Source of the DNA: SFDP01 sp051653625
GTDB lineage: Bacteria > Bacillota > Clostridia > Lachnospirales > Lachnospiraceae
Length of the DNA stretch: 7,530 bases
Direction: 5' to 3'
Assembly: GCA_051653625.1 (NCBI GenBank)
Contig: JBOFWM010000039.1
Location: 1 to 7,530, forward strand
Part shown: in pieces, positions 4,633 to 7,530 of the stretch
Position numbering within the stretch: the first letter of the stretch is position 1
How the letters are laid out: each line of letters opens with the position of its first letter
Position numbers and translations under genes: made by a program
Notes under the pieces: model-generated
Seen by the model: the letters and a program-made list of their open reading frames with translations, nothing else
Databases searched by the model: none
Told to the model about the DNA's origin: nothing

Positions 4633-6591
4633 ATGACAAATCAAGTAAAGCAAACTAGAATAAAAGAATTAATAGAAATATTAACAAAAGCAAGCAAAGC
4701 ATATTATGCAGAAGATAAAGAACTTATTTCTAATTTAGAATATGATACATTATATGAAGAACTAGAAAAATTAGAAAATGAGACAGGAATAGTATTTGGA
4801 AACTCTCCTACAAGAAAAGTAGGATATGAGGCAGTAGATAATTTACCTAAAATGCGTCATTCTCAAAAAATGCTTTCCCTTGCAAAAACAAAAGAAGTGG
4901 AAGAGCTTATAAGTTGGATTAAAGAATATGAAGCGTGTTTGTCATGGAAATTAGATGGATTAACCATTGTATTATCTTATCAAAATGGAGTTCTTGTTCA
5001 AGCTGTAACTAGAGGGAATGGAGAAGTTGGTGAAGTAGTTACGAATAATGCAACTGTATTTATAAACTTACCACAAAAAATTCCATATTTAGGAGAGCTT
5101 GTCATTCGTGGGGAAGCGATTATTTCCTATTCCGATTTTGAAAAAATTAATGAAGTAATTGTAGAGGAAGAAAAATATAAAAATCCTAGAAATTTATGTT
5201 CTGGCTCTGTGCGTCAATTAAACAATGAGATTACAGCAAAAAGAATGGTGCGATTTATTGGATTTTCACTAGTAAATAATGAATCATTTTCTTACACCAC
5301 AAGAAAAGAACAGTTAGAATTTTTAAGTAGTCTTGGATTTGAAATGGTGGAATTCCAAATGGTTACAAAAGATAACTTAAAAGATACGCTACATTCTTTT
5401 TCTGGAAAAATAAAAACACTAGATTATCCCTCGGATGGCCTTGTATTGTCGTTAAATGATTTAGAATTGAGCAAATCACTTGGTGTAACATCAAAATTTC
5501 CAAAGGATTCTATGGCATTTAAATGGGCAGATGAATTAGGAGAAACCACATTACTAGATGTGGAATGGAGCCCAAGTAGAACGGGGCTTATTAATCCTGT
5601 TGCTATCTTTGAACCAGTAGAATTAGAAGGAAGTACAGTAGCACGTGCTTCTCTTCATAATATTAGTATCTTAAGAGCCTTAGAGTTAGGGATCGGAGAT
5701 AAAATAACGGTTTATAAGGCCAATATGATTATTCCGCAAATAAATGAGAATTTAACAAGAAGTAACACTCTTATAATTCCTGAGGTATGCCCTGCTTGCG
5801 GACAAAAAACAAGCATCAAACAAGTAAGTGAAGCGGAAACATTGTTTTGCTCAAATGAAAGCTGTCCGATTAAAAAGAGTAAAAGTTTTGAATTGTTTGT
5901 ATCAAGAGATGCAATGAATATTGATGGACTTTCTACAGCTACATTAGAAAAATTTATTGAAAAAGGATTTATTCTTACGTATTGTGATATTTTTAAATTA
6001 GAACAATATAAAGATGAGATTGTAACCATGGAAGGATTTGGGGAGAAATCATTTCTTAATTTAATACAAAGTCTTGAAAATGCAAAACATACAAATTTAG
6101 CAAATTTTATTTATAGCTTAGGAATTGCAAATGTAGGACTTGCTACGGCTAAATTAATTTGTGACGCTTTTTCCTACGAATATGAAGCGGTAAAAAAGGC
6201 GACAGTAGAAGAGCTTAATCAAATCAATGGTGTAGGTGAAGTGATTGCAATTGCTTTCGTTCAATATATGGAAAAAGAAGAAAATCAAAAAATAATGGAT
6301 GAACTTGTAAAGATTTTAACTTTTGAAAAAGTGGAAAAATCTATCAACGAAGCATTTTTGAATAAAACCTTTGTGATTACGGGAAGTTTAGAGTATTTTG
6401 AAAACCGTAATGCCTTAAAGGAGTTAATTGAGAGTAAGGGTGGAAAAGTAAGTGGTTCTATTTCAAAAAACACAAATTATCTGATTAATAATGATGCTTT
6501 AAGTACTTCTTCTAAAAATAAAAAGGCGAAAGAATTAAATGTTACCATTATTACAGAAGAAGAATTTCGTACAAACTTGTTAGAAAAATAG
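4633..6591 (+). CDS. ligA: NAD+-dependent DNA ligase (LigA), divergent clade
   Basis: Joins nicks in duplex DNA using NAD+, a core replication and repair function. At 652 residues it is slightly shorter than E. coli LigA (671). In order: domain Ia (about 8-60, with LEYDTLYEEL), the nucleotidyltransferase domain with adenylation motif KLDG (Lys106, Asp108, Gly109), RGE with Glu161, NPRN with Arg186 and Arg194, AFKW with Lys297, an OB domain (TGLINPVAIFEPVELEGSTV), a four-Cys zinc site (Cys386, Cys389, Cys406, Cys411), helix-hairpin-helix repeats (about 420-570) and a C-terminal BRCT domain (about 577-650, with GGKV). Substitutions are Ser273 where E. coli has motif IV Lys290, Asn129 in place of Asp in the usual RGDG, and Asn34 where E. 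coli has Asp32. All domains are present, so this looks like a working but divergent enzyme and not a decayed one. ATG 4633 has AAGGA (4616-4620) upstream. Confidence 0.95.
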   Translation: MTNQVKQTRIKELIEILTKASKAYYAEDKELISNLEYDTLYEELEKLENETGIVFGNSPTRKVGYEAVDNLPKMRHSQKMLSLAKTKEVEELISWIKEYEACLSWKLDGLTIVLSYQNGVLVQAVTRGNGEVGEVVTNNATVFINLPQKIPYLGELVIRGEAIISYSDFEKINEVIVEEEKYKNPRNLCSGSVRQLNNEITAKRMVRFIGFSLVNNESFSYTTRKEQLEFLSSLGFEMVEFQMVTKDNLKDTLHSFSGKIKTLDYPSDGLVLSLNDLELSKSLGVTSKFPKDSMAFKWADELGETTLLDVEWSPSRTGLINPVAIFEPVELEGSTVARASLHNISILRALELGIGDKITVYKANMIIPQINENLTRSNTLIIPEVCPACGQKTSIKQVSEAETLFCSNESCPIKKSKSFELFVSRDAMNIDGLSTATLEKFIEKGFILTYCDIFKLEQYKDEIVTMEGFGEKSFLNLIQSLENAKHTNLANFIYSLGIANVGLATAKLICDAFSYEYEAVKKATVEELNQINGVGEVIAIAFVQYMEKEENQKIMDELVKILTFEKVEKSINEAFLNKTFVITGSLEYFENRNALKELIESKGGKVSGSISKNTNYLINNDALSTSSKNKKAKELNVTIITEEEFRTNLLEK

Positions 6592-6593
6592 GT

Positions 6594-6624
6594 TTGTGAT
6601 AAAATTAAATTTATATGATATAAA
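6594..6624 (+). promoter_or_regulatory. Possible promoter for metA
   Basis: TATAAA (6619-6624) is preceded by TGA, an extended -10. TTGTGA (6594-6599) could be the -35, but the 19-base spacing is long. The ligA-metA gap (61 bases) is too short to hold a SAM riboswitch, and none was seen. There is no intrinsic terminator here either, so metA could also be read from the rluF-ligA transcript. Confidence 0.35.
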
Positions 6625-6652
6625 ATATGAAACTAGGAAGGTATAATTAGAG

Positions 6653-7530
6653 ATGCCAATTAAAATACAAAGTGATTTACCTGCAAAAGAAATATTAGAA
6701 TTTGAAAATATATTTGTGATGGATGAAAATCGTGCCATGAGTCAAGAAATTAGACCATTGCAAATTGGAATTTTAAATCTAATGCCAATTAAGGAAGAGA
6801 CAGAGCTTCAATTATTACGTGCTTTATCGAACACTCCACTACAAGTAGATATTACTTTTATTAAGGTAAGTAGTCATGTTTCTTTAAATACATCAAGTAC
6901 CCACTTAAATAAGTTTTATCATAATTTTGATGATATAAAACATCGTAAATTTGATGGGTTAATTATCACGGGTGCACCAGTAGAACAACTTGAATTTGAG
7001 GAAGTGAATTATTGGAAAGAACTTTGTACAATTATGGATTGGTCTAAGGAATACGTTACTTCTACTTTTCATATTTGTTGGGGGGCGCAAGCTGGTATTT
7101 TTCATCATTATGGAATCAATAAAGAGTTGCTTGACAAAAAGTTATTTGGGGTCTATTCGCATGATGTGTTAAATCGTAAAATATCTTTAGTAAGAGGATT
7201 TGATGATTCCTTTTATTTGCCACATAGTAGACATACGACTATTTCAAGAAAAGAAGTATATGAATGTGAAGCGTTAACTGTTCTTGCAGAATCAAAGGAA
7301 GCTGGCGTTGTATTAATTAGTGCAGGAGATGGAAAGCAGATCTTTTTAATGGGTCACCCAGAATACGATCGATTTACGTTACATAATGAATATATTAGAG
7401 ATATCAATAAGGGATTAGAAATAGATGTTCCGAAAAATTACTATCCAGGAGATGATGCAACAAAGAAACCAAAGCTTTTGTGGAGATCACATAGTAATAA
7501 CTTGTATACAAATTGGCTGAATTATTATGT
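6653..7530 (+). CDS. metA: Homoserine O-acetyltransferase (MetA family), 3' end cut off by the window
   Basis: Acylates the hydroxyl of homoserine, the committing step of methionine synthesis, in the cytoplasm. The readable 292 codons run from ATG 6653 to the window edge with no stop; the family is usually about 305 residues, so only the last 10-20 are missing. The start MPIKIQSDLPA and the segment LNLMPIKEETE are typical. Catalytic residues fall at canonical positions: nucleophile Cys142 in FHICWGAQA, and His235 and Glu237 in GHPEYDR. Glu111 in GAPVEQ is the residue reported to favour acetyl-CoA, whereas Gly at this place in E. coli favours succinyl-CoA, so acetyltransferase activity is inferred. 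AGGAAGG (6635-6641) lies 11 bases before the ATG. It is the last gene of the rluF-ligA-metA run and has no functional link to ligA that I know of. Confidence 0.96.
   Translation, partial: MPIKIQSDLPAKEILEFENIFVMDENRAMSQEIRPLQIGILNLMPIKEETELQLLRALSNTPLQVDITFIKVSSHVSLNTSSTHLNKFYHNFDDIKHRKFDGLIITGAPVEQLEFEEVNYWKELCTIMDWSKEYVTSTFHICWGAQAGIFHHYGINKELLDKKLFGVYSHDVLNRKISLVRGFDDSFYLPHSRHTTISRKEVYECEALTVLAESKEAGVVLISAGDGKQIFLMGHPEYDRFTLHNEYIRDINKGLEIDVPKNYYPGDDATKKPKLLWRSHSNNLYTNWLNYY

Noticed and set aside
4372..4653. 93-codon open frame on the - strand over the end of rluF
   Set aside because: It is antisense to a conserved catalytic domain, and its Leu/Tyr-rich composition is what complementing AT-rich coding sequence gives.
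5712..6029. 105-codon open frame on the - strand inside ligA
   Set aside because: It overlaps the zinc-finger and helix-hairpin-helix coding region, has no plausible start signal and matches no family I know.
6592..6652. SAM riboswitch or T-box before metA
   Set aside because: The gap is only 61 bases, is AT-rich without paired helices, and has no terminator hairpin.

Overview
This AT-rich window (roughly one third G+C by eye) looks like chromosome from a Gram-positive anaerobe of class Clostridia, most likely family Lachnospiraceae. The reasons are strong AGGAGG-type ribosome binding sites, AGA/CGT-dominated arginine codons, U-tract terminators, a DUF5688 protein (a family I associate with Lachnospiraceae), and a LigA whose sequence matches my memory of a divergent Lachnospiraceae clade. 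Every gene and the tRNA lie on the + strand.

Layout. Positions 1-144 hold no gene I can assign. aroQ (type II 3-dehydroquinate dehydratase, shikimate pathway) is followed after a short promoter-bearing gap by efp (elongation factor P), which ends at a clear intrinsic terminator (1245-1283). Next comes a DUF5688 protein of unknown function. Then an extended -10 promoter leads into tRNA-Arg(CCG), and 47 bases further on a single-pass membrane protein with two C-terminal SH3b domains, apparently in the same transcription unit. This unit ends at a second strong terminator (3793-3831), whose 3' arm overlaps the -35 of a likely promoter for the next block. That block is an RluF-type 23S rRNA pseudouridine synthase, NAD-dependent DNA ligase (ligA) and metA (homoserine O-acyltransferase). 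metA is cut by the window end, probably 10-20 codons short, and may have its own promoter.

Function. The genes are mostly housekeeping: aromatic and methionine biosynthesis, translation (EF-P, tRNA, rRNA modification), DNA joining and a surface or wall-associated SH3b protein. They do not form one pathway. I found no mobile element, CRISPR array, riboswitch, toxin-antitoxin pair or defence system, and I do not think the window holds a new multi-gene system. The points most worth a second look are the LigA residue substitutions (Ser in place of the motif IV lysine, plus two Asp-to-Asn changes), the tRNA-mRNA tandem without an intervening terminator, the terminator/promoter overlap before rluF, and the uncharacterised DUF5688 and SH3b proteins.
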